From assembly GCA_020634565.1 (NCBI GenBank), contig JACKBN010000010.1:124001-188000 (forward strand): a stretch of 64,000 bases of DNA. Direction: 5' to 3'. Position 1 is the stretch's first letter, and the number at the start of each line of letters is the position of its first letter. Below the pieces are notes generated by a model. It did not search any database. It was not told the DNA's origin and worked only from the letters and a program-made list of their open reading frames with translations. The stretch comes from Ardenticatenaceae bacterium. Lineage in GTDB: Bacteria; Chloroflexota; Anaerolineae; Promineifilales; Promineifilaceae. Both the position numbers and the translations under genes were made by a program. This document shows positions 18,085-26,142 of this stretch, in pieces.

Positions 18085-19413
18085 TTATGGCAAAAGACCT
18101 GATTCAGAGTTTGTCTCTTTCTCAGGCTGTGGCTGGAGCATACTAACGGTGGCTTGCAGTTGCTTAAGTTCTTGCTGAATGGGTAAGAAAGTAGCCATGA
18201 GATGCTCGATTTCCATTGCTTGCGAACGGGTTTGCGTATTTAATCGCTCAATTTGTCGCTGCAAAAATTGATTGTGCAAATGCTGCTGCTGCAATAAGCT
18301 TCTCACCAACCATTTAGCTGCCACGCTGCTCCAGGCTCTTCTAAAACTGGCAATTAGCGGTTGAAGTCTGGAACCTGTTTCAGGAAAGGTGAACTCATGC
18401 AGCGGTTCGGGATGTTGCTCTTGGTTAACGGATGCTAAAGTTGCGGCCTGACGCAGTTCAAGGAGCGCATTTTGTACGGCCGTTACTTGCTCTGGCAAAC
18501 TCGTGGTTGGCAAGATGGTCGGTGCGTTTACCGCCATCTCTAAACAAATTAACCTGATTGCATCCACATTTTGAAACAGACGATGGTCAGCAAGATACGA
18601 TGTTTCAGCCGGGACAAAATCCTGCAAAAATTGTCCCAATGAATAATGTTTAAGTACAAAGCGGTACCGATTTCGTTGCAGCATTTTCAGCTTGAAATCT
18701 TGCAGCCGATTCATTGAGGTAGATTCGTTGTGAATAGCCTTTGCTTTGGTAGTAACCACTACACGGAACCCTGCTGATCTTGCCCGGTAGCAGTAGTCCA
18801 CCTCTTCGTAATAAATGGGGTGGAACATCTCATCTAGCAAGCCGATTTTGTCCATAACTGAACGATGTATAGCCATCGCTGCCCCGGTAACATATGGCAC
18901 ATCTTGTATGGCTGGTAAATCTTGCGTGGTTGATTCTGCTTGCTTGTAATAGAAGTGATGACTGTGCGCCAAGGGATAAGTGAGCTCTGCCCCCAAATGT
19001 TGAATTGTGCCATCTGGGTAAAGCAATTTGCAACCCACCACACCGATTTGAGGTGACTCTGTAAAGGGACGCAACAACTGCTCTAACCAATCTGGCTGAA
19101 CAAATACATCATTATTGAGCAACACAACAACATCGTTATTTAACTGGCGCAATCCAACATTGAGAGCTCGACTAAATCCGATATTTGTCTCATTCTGAAT
19201 GAGGCGTACCTGAGGGAAATTTTCGGTAATAAAGGATGAAGATCCATCAGATGAGTTATTGTCTATCACAACTACTTCATAATTTTGATATGTTTGATCG
19301 AGCAGTAGGGGGAGGCCAGTTTCTAGTAAGGCACGGCCGTTCCAGTTTAAAACCAAAAGGGCTGCCGACAATTCCTCATTTGTACCGTTTTTTGCTTTTG
19401 CACCTGCATCCAT
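18085..19413 (-). CDS. GT2 glycosyltransferase fused to the small coiled domain
   Basis: The start is placed at the ATG at 19413 (MDAGAKAKNG...). The frame stays open up to 19809, but that part is antisense-frame shadow of the glycoside hydrolase gene. 442 residues. Residues 1-300 are a GT2 domain: LLVLNWNGR, VVIDNNSSDGS, NIGFSRALNVGL, VLLNNDVFVQPDW and YYEEVDYCYRARSAGF. The last 120 residues form the WYV-type domain: LQPLIASFRRAWSSVAAKW then LVRSLLQQQHLHNQFL and a long heptad-like helix. This fusion ties the small coiled proteins of the cluster physically to a glycosyltransferase. It is 76 nt downstream of the hydrolase gene. Confidence 0.85.
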   Translation of the reverse strand: MDAGAKAKNGTNEELSAALLVLNWNGRALLETGLPLLLDQTYQNYEVVVIDNNSSDGSSSFITENFPQVRLIQNETNIGFSRALNVGLRQLNNDVVVLLNNDVFVQPDWLEQLLRPFTESPQIGVVGCKLLYPDGTIQHLGAELTYPLAHSHHFYYKQAESTTQDLPAIQDVPYVTGAAMAIHRSVMDKIGLLDEMFHPIYYEEVDYCYRARSAGFRVVVTTKAKAIHNESTSMNRLQDFKLKMLQRNRYRFVLKHYSLGQFLQDFVPAETSYLADHRLFQNVDAIRLICLEMAVNAPTILPTTSLPEQVTAVQNALLELRQAATLASVNQEQHPEPLHEFTFPETGSRLQPLIASFRRAWSSVAAKWLVRSLLQQQHLHNQFLQRQIERLNTQTRSQAMEIEHLMATFLPIQQELKQLQATVSMLQPQPEKETNSESGLLP

Positions 19414-19489
19414 ACTTTTCGTCCCGAAGAAAAATTCGAGCGTAAGTTTATCACAATCAGAATGAATGGTTAACTGGTGCCCCAACTCT

Positions 19490-20842
19490 TTAAGGATGCC
19501 AGGTGATGCTGGGCACAACGGCCGTTTCTGCATAAGGTCCGTTCGCCAAATCATTAAAATAGCCGTTGGCCAGCAGGCCGCTGTAGGAGAAAAGCGCGTG
19601 CCCAGCCGTGCCTGCGTCGCGAGCCATTTGGATGCGGGCTTCGATTTCGGCAAAGGAACAGTAGCCTGTGCCAATACCGGGGATGACGTAACGGCCGTTT
19701 CCCGCTGCCTGAAAATCTTCCACCAACGTCTGCCAACGAGAGCGAATCCAGTAATCAGTTGAAGTAGGAGCCGGGTCTTCCAGGTAATTGCCGTCGGCAT
19801 CACAATCATTGTAGGCGCTGCCCGGGTAAATCATCGGCGAAATGCTGTCGATGGTGCTGCTGGCCAGCCACGCTTTGGAATCCTGATAGTAGGTGATGTT
19901 GCCCTGTTGCGGCGAGCCGGGGAACCCCCAGGCGGGATCCAGTTCGTGAATGGGCCAGACGGCGGCGGAGAGCCACAATCCTTCTTTCAGCGGCACGACC
20001 TCTTCGTAAAAGCGGCGTACCGTGCCGTTGACTTGCGCCCGCTGCCAGTCGGCGTAGCCGCTGTCGCTGAAGCAATCGGCACCGTAGCGGGCGGCGCTCA
20101 CGGGGTCACAGGAGGTGTTGCTGCCGCCGTAGCGGATGTGGTCCAGGTGCAGCCCGTCGATGTCGTAGCGGGTCACCAAATCTTTGCCCACGGCGATGAG
20201 ATGGTCGTCTAAAAAGATGGAGGCAGGGGTGCCACGCATGTACGCGCCACAAAATACGTCGCCGCTGCTGGTCCATTGCAGGCCGTTGGGCTGGCCATTG
20301 GTGCTGCCGTGTTCGTTGAGCAACTGGTAGTAGAGCGGCGTTGGCGTTACGCTGGCGTCTGGCGGTGTGTTGCAAAAGCTGCCGCCGTTCCAGACGGGGT
20401 AGACGTTCATGTAGGCGTGGACTTGCACACCAGCGGCGTGGGCTTTCTCCACCATGTACGCCAGCGGGTCCCACAGCGGATCGGGTGCTTGGCCGTAGGT
20501 GCCGCTAACGCGGTCGGCCCACGGTTCCAGGTTGGATTCGTAGTAGGCGTCGGCAATGCCCCGCACCTGGAAGAAGATGACGTTAAAGCCAGCGTCGGCC
20601 ACGTTTTGTACGATTTCATCAATTTTGGCGGGCGCGGCAGGCTGACCGTAGATGGTCCAATCGAAGCGGGTTACCCAAATGCCACGGAATTCGGCCAAGG
20701 GTTCTGGGGTTGGATCAGTGCTGCTGTCGATGATGAAGGGGAGATAAACGGCCGTTTCCGTCCCAGCCGCTACGTTTTCTCCAGTTTGTAGACTTAGTGT
20801 CAATACGAAAAATGCACTCAGTAGAATAATGGCTCGTTTCAT
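19490..20842 (-). CDS. Secreted GHL10-type glycoside hydrolase-like protein
   Basis: 450 residues with an N-terminal signal peptide (about residues 1-25), a short linker with AVYLPFIIDSS, and then the glycosyl hydrolase-like 10 (DUF187/YngK) TIM-barrel: FRGIWVTRFDW near residue 55, NVIFFQVRGIADAYY near residue 90, VHAYMNVYPVW near residue 146, and DIDGLHLDHIRYGG near residue 228, which carries the conserved acidic residues. The family acts on extracellular glycans in a few tested cases, but substrates are mostly unknown. The ATG has AGGA eight bases upstream. As the first gene of the leftward cluster, it may trim the exported polysaccharide. The N-terminal YLP motif resembles the C-terminal one in two other secreted proteins of the window. 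Confidence 0.85.
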   Translation of the reverse strand: MKRAIILLSAFFVLTLSLQTGENVAAGTETAVYLPFIIDSSTDPTPEPLAEFRGIWVTRFDWTIYGQPAAPAKIDEIVQNVADAGFNVIFFQVRGIADAYYESNLEPWADRVSGTYGQAPDPLWDPLAYMVEKAHAAGVQVHAYMNVYPVWNGGSFCNTPPDASVTPTPLYYQLLNEHGSTNGQPNGLQWTSSGDVFCGAYMRGTPASIFLDDHLIAVGKDLVTRYDIDGLHLDHIRYGGSNTSCDPVSAARYGADCFSDSGYADWQRAQVNGTVRRFYEEVVPLKEGLWLSAAVWPIHELDPAWGFPGSPQQGNITYYQDSKAWLASSTIDSISPMIYPGSAYNDCDADGNYLEDPAPTSTDYWIRSRWQTLVEDFQAAGNGRYVIPGIGTGYCSFAEIEARIQMARDAGTAGHALFSYSGLLANGYFNDLANGPYAETAVVPSITWHP

Positions 20843-20857
20843 GGTGGGTTCCTATGA

Positions 20858-20921
20858 AGTGCCAGTCACGGGGCTTATGGTTCTTAGTCACCGCGGATTG
20901 TTCTGTCCCGTGACTGGCACT
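20858..20921. repeat. Intergenic inverted repeat, AGTGCCAGTCACGGG
   Basis: AGTGCCAGTCACGGG (20858-20872) is perfectly complementary to CCCGTGACTGGCACT (20907-20921), a 15-bp stem with a 34-nt loop. It lies between the hydrolase start (20842) and the divergent gene at 21106, so it is upstream of both. It could be an operator, a hairpin in a 5' leader or a small mobile repeat. The rest of 20922-21105 holds two ACGGCCGT copies (20956, 21056) and an AT-rich stretch but no certain promoter. Confidence 0.8.
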
Positions 20922-21105
20922 TTCGCGTAATTTTAAGCAGCATTGTGGCATAGAAACGGCCGTTCCGCCGCCAAAAACCCATAAATTAACGCCCCCTCAC
21001 ACATTTATTAACGCAATCTGCACAAAGTTATTTGTGACGATAGCTGTGTTAAAATACGGCCGTATCCGGTAAAAATTATGACTTCGCCAGAAAACGGAGG
21101 TTTCA

Positions 21106-21507
21106 ATGAACAAACGTGGACGTCGTTTTTATATAGGGGTGGTGTTTTTCTTGGTGATAGCCTGTGTGGGCATTCCCATCATCATCGATCTTGTCAGGCC
21201 AAGCGAAGCTGAAAAGATTTGTACCAGTTTGCTAGCTGCTGGTCGGTTAGCTTCTGAAGAAGAGTGTATTCGTTCCAATTGGTCGCTAGATTATGCACCT
21301 CATTACTTTCCAATTGAGCAAACCTCCATTGATGACGTGAAAATTGGTATGCAAGAATTTGGATTGCTAAGCACTTTTAGTAAGTCATCTTGCACTCAAG
21401 GGGGAAGATTTACGCAACTAAGGTATGGGCTTGACTCTCTCAATACGGCAGAAATTACTTTCAACTTTTGCGATGATCTTTTAACCAGTATTTCGCATCA
21501 TCATTAG
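21106..21507 (+). CDS. Small membrane-anchored protein of unknown function
   Basis: 133 residues with a GGAGG ribosome binding site five bases before the ATG, so the gene is probably real. Residues 1-6 are basic, residues 9-30 form one hydrophobic segment (signal anchor), and the rest is a small extracytoplasmic domain with four Cys (two in CTS and EEC near residues 38 and 52, two in SSC and FNFC near residues 93 and 124), which could form two disulfides. No known domain recognised. It stands alone: divergent from the hydrolase and 87 nt before the MBL-fold gene. It lacks the palindrome but is short. Confidence 0.7.
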   Translation: MNKRGRRFYIGVVFFLVIACVGIPIIIDLVRPSEAEKICTSLLAAGRLASEEECIRSNWSLDYAPHYFPIEQTSIDDVKIGMQEFGLLSTFSKSSCTQGGRFTQLRYGLDSLNTAEITFNFCDDLLTSISHHH

Positions 21508-21594
21508 GATTCGTTTGGGATAGTTCTTGGAGCGGCTCAACAATTTTCAAGGTCGCAATTACCCAATTACCGAATTACCGCATAAAATCCCCTC

Positions 21595-22599
21595 ATGAAA
21601 GCACCACAAAAATTCACAACCAGCGCAGGGCGCATCATTTACTCTTTCCCCGTGCAGTCGTTCCCCAGTTTGGTGAACAATATTTATTTGATTAGTGACG
21701 GCGATTCGCTGATTTTGGTGGATTGCGGCTCTGGTTTTGCTGAGGCGAATGACCAACTGCTGGCGGGGGTAACGGCCGTTTCCCAACAATTCAACGAAGC
21801 GATTAGCCTGGAAGCCGTTACCCACATCCTCATCACCCACGGCCACATCGATCATTTTGGTGGGCTGCCCTTTGTGCGTCAGTTCACGGACGCACCTGTG
21901 GGCGTGCATGTGCTGGATCGTCGCGTGCTTTCTAACTTTGAAGAACGCTCTATATTTTCCTCCAGCCGCTTGAACGCATTTTTGGAGGGAGCGGGCGTTT
22001 CTGAGGAGCGGCGGCAACAGTTGATGCAAGTTTACCTCTTTGGCAAGCAGTTTTACACCTCGACCCCCGTGCAATTTTTGCTGGAAGAAGGTATGCCGAC
22101 GGTAGGCGGTATCGAGGTGTTTCATGTGCCGGGGCACTGTCCGGGGCAGGTCTGCCTGCTGGTGGATGATGTAATGCTGACGGCCGATCACGTCCTCAGC
22201 CGCATCACACCGCATCAGGCGCCGGAGAGCATCACCAACAACATGGGGTTAGGTCACTATCTGGATTCGCTGACCAAGATTAGTAAAGTACCGAATGTGC
22301 GCTTGGCATTGGGTGGGCATGAGGAGCCGATGGTGGATATGTACGGCCGTATCCAAGCCATCAAAACTGCCCACGATGACCGCCTCAACAAAATTCTGGA
22401 AATCTGCAGCGAGCCAAAATCGCTGGCGGACATTAGTCGCGACTTGTTTGGTCGTGTAGAAAGCTACCACGTACTGCTGGCCCTTGAAGAAGCCGGCGCG
22501 CACGTCGAATACCTCTACCAGCGCGGCGAACTCAGCGCCGCCAACCTGGACGAAATCCAAAAAACGCACCACCCCGTCGTGCAGTATCAAAAAGCATAA
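21595..22599 (+). CDS. MBL-fold metallo-hydrolase
   Basis: 334 residues. THGHIDHFGG at residues 81-90 gives the metal ligands H82, H84, D86 and H87; FHVPGHCPGQV near residue 176 and LTADH near residue 195 complete the binuclear zinc site of the metallo-beta-lactamase fold. The C-terminal 80 residues form a helical add-on like that of LACTB2/glyoxalase-II-like and RNase-type MBL proteins, with a winged-helix-like stretch. It probably hydrolyses a thioester, phosphodiester or lactone in the cytoplasm; the substrate is not deducible. No clear ribosome binding site is seen. It stands 147 nt before mutY, separated by an inverted repeat. Confidence 0.88.
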   Translation: MKAPQKFTTSAGRIIYSFPVQSFPSLVNNIYLISDGDSLILVDCGSGFAEANDQLLAGVTAVSQQFNEAISLEAVTHILITHGHIDHFGGLPFVRQFTDAPVGVHVLDRRVLSNFEERSIFSSSRLNAFLEGAGVSEERRQQLMQVYLFGKQFYTSTPVQFLLEEGMPTVGGIEVFHVPGHCPGQVCLLVDDVMLTADHVLSRITPHQAPESITNNMGLGHYLDSLTKISKVPNVRLALGGHEEPMVDMYGRIQAIKTAHDDRLNKILEICSEPKSLADISRDLFGRVESYHVLLALEEAGAHVEYLYQRGELSAANLDEIQKTHHPVVQYQKA

Positions 22600-22623
22600 T
22601 CTCATTTTTACTGTTTTTGAGTT

Positions 22624-22690
22624 TGTCATTTCCGCGTAGGCGGAAATCCACTCTGACAAAAACTGGATGACTGCCTGCGCGGGCATGACA
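22624..22690. repeat. Intergenic inverted repeat of the GTCATTCCCGC type
   Basis: TGTCATTTCCGCG near 22624 and CGCGGGCATGACA ending at 22690 pair imperfectly; inside, TTCCGCGTAGGCGGAA forms a smaller hairpin. The same plan with better pairing occurs at 52094-52163. Repeats with this core are widespread in bacteria and are generally treated as REP- or MITE-like. Confidence 0.75.
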
Positions 22691-22746
22691 ATTGCCAAGA
22701 ATCTTTTTAGTCTGCGAAATCTTTGATCTTTCTGATTCAATAAACT

Positions 22747-23841
22747 ATGGAAAACGCCAAACAAATTCAGGACGCCTTGCTCCGCTGGTGGGACGCTGAC
22801 CATGCTGACCTGCCCTGGCGGCGTAGTAAAGACCCGTATGCCATTTGGGTGTCGGAAATTATGCTGCAGCAAACGCAAATCGCTACCGTGATTCCCTACT
22901 TTGAGCGGTGGTTGGAACGGTTCCCCACGGTGCAAGCCTTGGCCGACGCGCCGCTGGACGATGTGCTGAAGCTGTGGGAGGGGTTGGGTTACTACAGCCG
23001 CGCCCGCAATTTGCACGCGGCGGCTCAAATGGTGGTTACGGATTGGAACGGCCGTCTCCCCCAAACCGCTGCTGACCTCATGAAACTCAAAGGCATTGGC
23101 CGCTACACCGCCGGAGCCATCGCCTCGATAGCGTTCAACGAGCCAGCTCCGGTGCTGGACGGCAATGTCATCCGCGTCCTCAGCCGCCTGACCGATTTGC
23201 CCGACGACGTGACCCAAACCAGCACCAAAAACGCGCTCTGGCAGCTGGCGGAGCAACTTGTGCCCACAGACCGCCCCGGCGATTTCAACCAGGCGCTGAT
23301 GGAGCTGGGGCAGCAAGTTTGCCTGCCCGCCAAGCCGATGTGCCTGCTTTGTCCGCTGTCGGCACATTGCCTGGCACGGCAGCGGGGCACGCAGCTAGAA
23401 CGCCCCGTGCGTCCGCCGCGCAAGCGCACGCCGCACTACGATGTGGTGGCCGGGATTATTTGGGCCAACGATGCCGTGATTGGTGATCCTGAAAGTAAAT
23501 TTTTGATTGCGCAACGGCCGTTTGACGGCTTACTTGGTGTCTTGTGGGAGTTCCCTGGCGGCAAGCAGGAAGCTGGCGAAACACTGCCTCAAGCGCTGGT
23601 GCGCGAAATCGAGGAAGAGCTGGCCATGCAAATCGAGGTCGGCGAGTTTGTCACCACAATCAAGCACGCCTACACTCACTTCCGCATCACCCTGCACGCC
23701 TTCCATGCGCGGCACCTCTCTGGCAGCCCGCAGCACCTTGGCGTTGCCGACCACGCCTGGGTCACCCTCGCCGATTTGGACAACTACGCCTTTGCCGTGA
23801 CCGACCGGAAGATTATTGATGCCCTGCGCGGTGCGCCGTAA
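22747..23841 (+). CDS. mutY: A/G-specific adenine DNA glycosylase MutY
   Basis: 364 residues, the usual MutY length. It removes adenine mispaired with 8-oxoguanine. Seen in order: SEIMLQQTQ with catalytic Glu37, the helix-hairpin-helix LKGIGRYTAG near residue 114, VLDGNVIRVL with Asp138, the [4Fe-4S] cluster ligands C192-x6-C199-x2-C202-x5-C208, and a C-terminal Nudix-like domain (GGKQEAGETLPQALVREIEE near residue 275) that recognises 8-oxoG. All catalytic residues are present. It stands between the MBL gene and the TPR gene, with its own intergenic repeat upstream. With mutL 31 kb away it is the second repair gene in the window. Confidence 0.97.
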   Translation: MENAKQIQDALLRWWDADHADLPWRRSKDPYAIWVSEIMLQQTQIATVIPYFERWLERFPTVQALADAPLDDVLKLWEGLGYYSRARNLHAAAQMVVTDWNGRLPQTAADLMKLKGIGRYTAGAIASIAFNEPAPVLDGNVIRVLSRLTDLPDDVTQTSTKNALWQLAEQLVPTDRPGDFNQALMELGQQVCLPAKPMCLLCPLSAHCLARQRGTQLERPVRPPRKRTPHYDVVAGIIWANDAVIGDPESKFLIAQRPFDGLLGVLWEFPGGKQEAGETLPQALVREIEEELAMQIEVGEFVTTIKHAYTHFRITLHAFHARHLSGSPQHLGVADHAWVTLADLDNYAFAVTDRKIIDALRGAP

Positions 23842-23928
23842 ACCGATAACGGATTACCGAATACCGCTTACGAACACGTTTCACGTCCCCTTCATTGTCA
23901 AATCTACCCTCCGGTGTATCATATTGAC

Positions 23929-25242
23929 ATGTCCGATACTATTTCCTCCGGTCAATTTAGTCTGGCAGGCGTCTCGGCAGCAGCAGCGACGGCTTTTCGT
24001 GAAGGCCGTCTGGCTTCTAGCGAGCAAGAGTTCGACAAAGCGATTCAGTATTACACCGAAGCGCTTCAATTTGACCGCCTTCCCGCCCTTTTTCGAGCCC
24101 GTGTTTTTGAATATCGCGGGCTTTGTTTTTGGTTGATTGGTGAATTTAAAGCGGCGGAAAAAGATTACAACGAATCGCTCACTACCAGCGACGATGTAGA
24201 CCAGATGGCGCGGGCGCGGGTGCGTTTGGGTGAACTGGCCGATTTTCGCGGCGAGTATGAGCTGGCCACTACCCTGTACAATCAGGCACTGCAAGAAGGA
24301 AACGCCGTTGAAAATCTGCTGGTGGTAGGGCGTGCCCGGCGTGGGCTGGGGATTTTGGACCGCCGCCAGGGGAATACGGAGCGGGCGCTGCGACAGCTCA
24401 CGCAAGCGTTGGCCATTTTCCGGCAGGGAGGCGAAACGCGCGAGCAAGGGCGTGTGCTTACTAGCCTGGGACGCACGCGTCAGGCGCGCGGTGAGTACCA
24501 GCAGGCGCTGGCGGCGCATCGCGAAGCGTATTTGCTTCTGGAATCGGTCAATGATCGCTGGCGCGTGGCTCAGGCGGTGAACGACATTGGGGAGTGCCAT
24601 CAAGCTTTGTACGATGTGGACAAAGCGTATGAGCACCATCAGCGGGCCTTGCAGCTGGCCATGACTTCAGGCGCGCGGCTGCTCATCCCCGAGATTAAGC
24701 GCAATTTAGGTGTCGATTTGGTGGAATTGGGCCGTTATGATGAAGGCCTGGTTTATCTGCAAGCGGCGTTGAGCGGGGCGCGCGAGCATGGTAATCGGGA
24801 GCATGAGGCCATGACGCTGTACCAGCTGGCGCGTGCTTATTTACACCATGAGGATTTTGGTCTGGCCGTGCAGGTTGTGCTGGCCTTAACGCACATGGCT
24901 GAGCTGCTGAACGCGGATCGTTACCGGGCGTTGGCGGCTTTTGCCCACGGTGAGCTATTGTTCCATCAAGGGCGCAAGCAAGAAGCGTTTAATGAGCTTA
25001 ATCTGGCTATGCTGGCAGCCCAAACGTCTGTGGATCGGGGCATCCTCTGGAAGCTGCACGCCGCTATGAGCCACGTAGCGGATAATGAGCAGATTGCGGC
25101 CGTTCATCTCAACATCGCTGCCGAGTTTATTCGCCAAACGGCCGAACCGCTGCAAGACGAGCGGCTGCGTCAAAGTTTCTTATTCGCTCCCCCCGTGCTG
25201 GCTGTGCTGCACGCGGCCAACATCAATCCCAACCAGATTTAA
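23929..25242 (+). CDS. Tetratricopeptide repeat protein
   Basis: 437 residues from the ATG at 23929 (MSDTISSG...); a GTG at 23914 would add five residues, and no ribosome binding site decides between them. Almost the whole chain from residue 20 to 400 is TPR-type helical repeats: about eight to nine 34- to 40-residue units with the A-x2-Y or G-x2-Y spacing (for example residues 40-75, 90-125, 130-165, 170-205, 210-245). No signal peptide or membrane segment, no enzymatic domain. It probably makes protein-protein contacts in the cytoplasm. The TPR half of the histidine kinase at 35.7 kb is similar in style. It is followed 9 nt later by the HExxH gene, with which it may form an operon. Confidence 0.85.
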   Translation: MSDTISSGQFSLAGVSAAAATAFREGRLASSEQEFDKAIQYYTEALQFDRLPALFRARVFEYRGLCFWLIGEFKAAEKDYNESLTTSDDVDQMARARVRLGELADFRGEYELATTLYNQALQEGNAVENLLVVGRARRGLGILDRRQGNTERALRQLTQALAIFRQGGETREQGRVLTSLGRTRQARGEYQQALAAHREAYLLLESVNDRWRVAQAVNDIGECHQALYDVDKAYEHHQRALQLAMTSGARLLIPEIKRNLGVDLVELGRYDEGLVYLQAALSGAREHGNREHEAMTLYQLARAYLHHEDFGLAVQVVLALTHMAELLNADRYRALAAFAHGELLFHQGRKQEAFNELNLAMLAAQTSVDRGILWKLHAAMSHVADNEQIAAVHLNIAAEFIRQTAEPLQDERLRQSFLFAPPVLAVLHAANINPNQI

Positions 25243-25251
25243 GCAAAATTT

Positions 25252-26031
25252 ATGCAAGCAGTGTTGTATTGGCTAAAAGAGCGGCTGCGCGACCTCTGGC
25301 TGTGGCCGCTGAATTTGGTGCGCGATTTTCCGGCAAGAAGCGGCCGTTTGGCCCAAACCATTCTTAACGGCGGGCGCGGTTTGCTGGGGCTGCCTCGCTT
25401 GGGGTGGCGCGCTGGGCAATCTGGAACTGCGCGGCAAGCGCTGCGGCGGGCTGGTGCCTGGCTACATTTGCTGCTGGTGCAGCTGTTTGATCTGGTTGGC
25501 GGCCCGGAACTTTGCCAGTTTGTTATGCATCTGGGCATGCACACTACGCCACTTACCGCGGACGAGTTGGCTAAAGCGCAGGCGTTGTTTGGCGCAAAAA
25601 ACCTGCGCTATCGGGATGTGCGCGTGGCGGAAGGCGGCATTTTGAACTTCATTTTTCGCCACAATGGCGGGCTGGCCTTTGCCACCTGGTACACAGTGCA
25701 TTTGCCTTACGTGAAGGGAACGGCCGTTTCCAGCCGTCACAACTTGCCCCTCCTCATTCATGAACTCACGCATGTCTTTCAATATCACAATGTAGGTTCC
25801 CGCTACCTGGGCGAAGCGATTTACTATTTGATCACCACGCAGCGGGACTGCTACCGCTACGGTGGGCAAGATGGGTTGCAGGCCTGCTGGCAGCAGGGCC
25901 AACGTTTTCGGCAGTTTAACCGGGAGCAGCAGGCGCAAATTATTCAGGATTATTTCACCAGATTGCAGGCCAACGAGGATGTGGCTGCCTACTTACCGTA
26001 CGTGTCCCAGTTGCAGCAGCGCGACCTGTAA
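25252..26031 (+). CDS. Putative zinc metallopeptidase-like protein, HExxH
   Basis: 259 residues. Residues 1-90 are amphipathic to hydrophobic. The recognisable part is LLIHELTHVFQY with H170, E171 and H174, the HExxH zinc motif, followed 14 residues after the second His by E188 (GEAIYYL), the usual spacing of the third ligand in gluzincins. The pattern recalls the DUF4157 (eCIS-core-associated) peptidase-like domain, though a formal match cannot be confirmed here. No signal peptide is obvious. It begins 9 nt after the TPR gene. It could be an inactive domain: the region past E188 has no further family landmarks. Function uncertain. Confidence 0.7.
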   Translation: MQAVLYWLKERLRDLWLWPLNLVRDFPARSGRLAQTILNGGRGLLGLPRLGWRAGQSGTARQALRRAGAWLHLLLVQLFDLVGGPELCQFVMHLGMHTTPLTADELAKAQALFGAKNLRYRDVRVAEGGILNFIFRHNGGLAFATWYTVHLPYVKGTAVSSRHNLPLLIHELTHVFQYHNVGSRYLGEAIYYLITTQRDCYRYGGQDGLQACWQQGQRFRQFNREQQAQIIQDYFTRLQANEDVAAYLPYVSQLQQRDL

Positions 26032-26074
26032 TGACCAAGATTTTCTTTATCGCGACGGCCGTTCTAAAATAGAA

Positions 26075-26108
26075 GGCCTTGCCGCTCACGGTAGCACGGC
26101 AAGGGGCC
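26075..26108 (+). other. Stem-loop in the leader of the solute-binding protein gene
   Basis: CCTTGCCG (26077-26084) pairs with CGGCAAGG (26097-26104) around a 12-nt loop, extended by GGCC on each outer side. No T run follows on the + strand, so it is not a standard intrinsic terminator. It may be an mRNA leader structure or stabiliser. Confidence 0.5.
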
Positions 26109-26142
26109 GTATTTGAATTGTGAGAAGAGGAAAGATTGATCC

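Noticed and set aside
19414..19809. N-terminal extension of the GT2 protein of 18085-19413
   Set aside because: It overlaps the coding end of the GHL10 hydrolase gene and shows no family similarity. The GT2 fold begins right after the ATG at 19413.
20922..21105. A small RNA or promoter in the gap before 21106
   Set aside because: No consistent -35/-10 pair with proper spacing (TTGTGA and TAAAAT are only 12 bases apart) and no stable RNA fold beyond the repeat.
22249..23367. A 372-residue leftward frame
   Set aside because: It is antisense to the MBL gene end and mutY, both with full catalytic motifs, and shows no protein family pattern.
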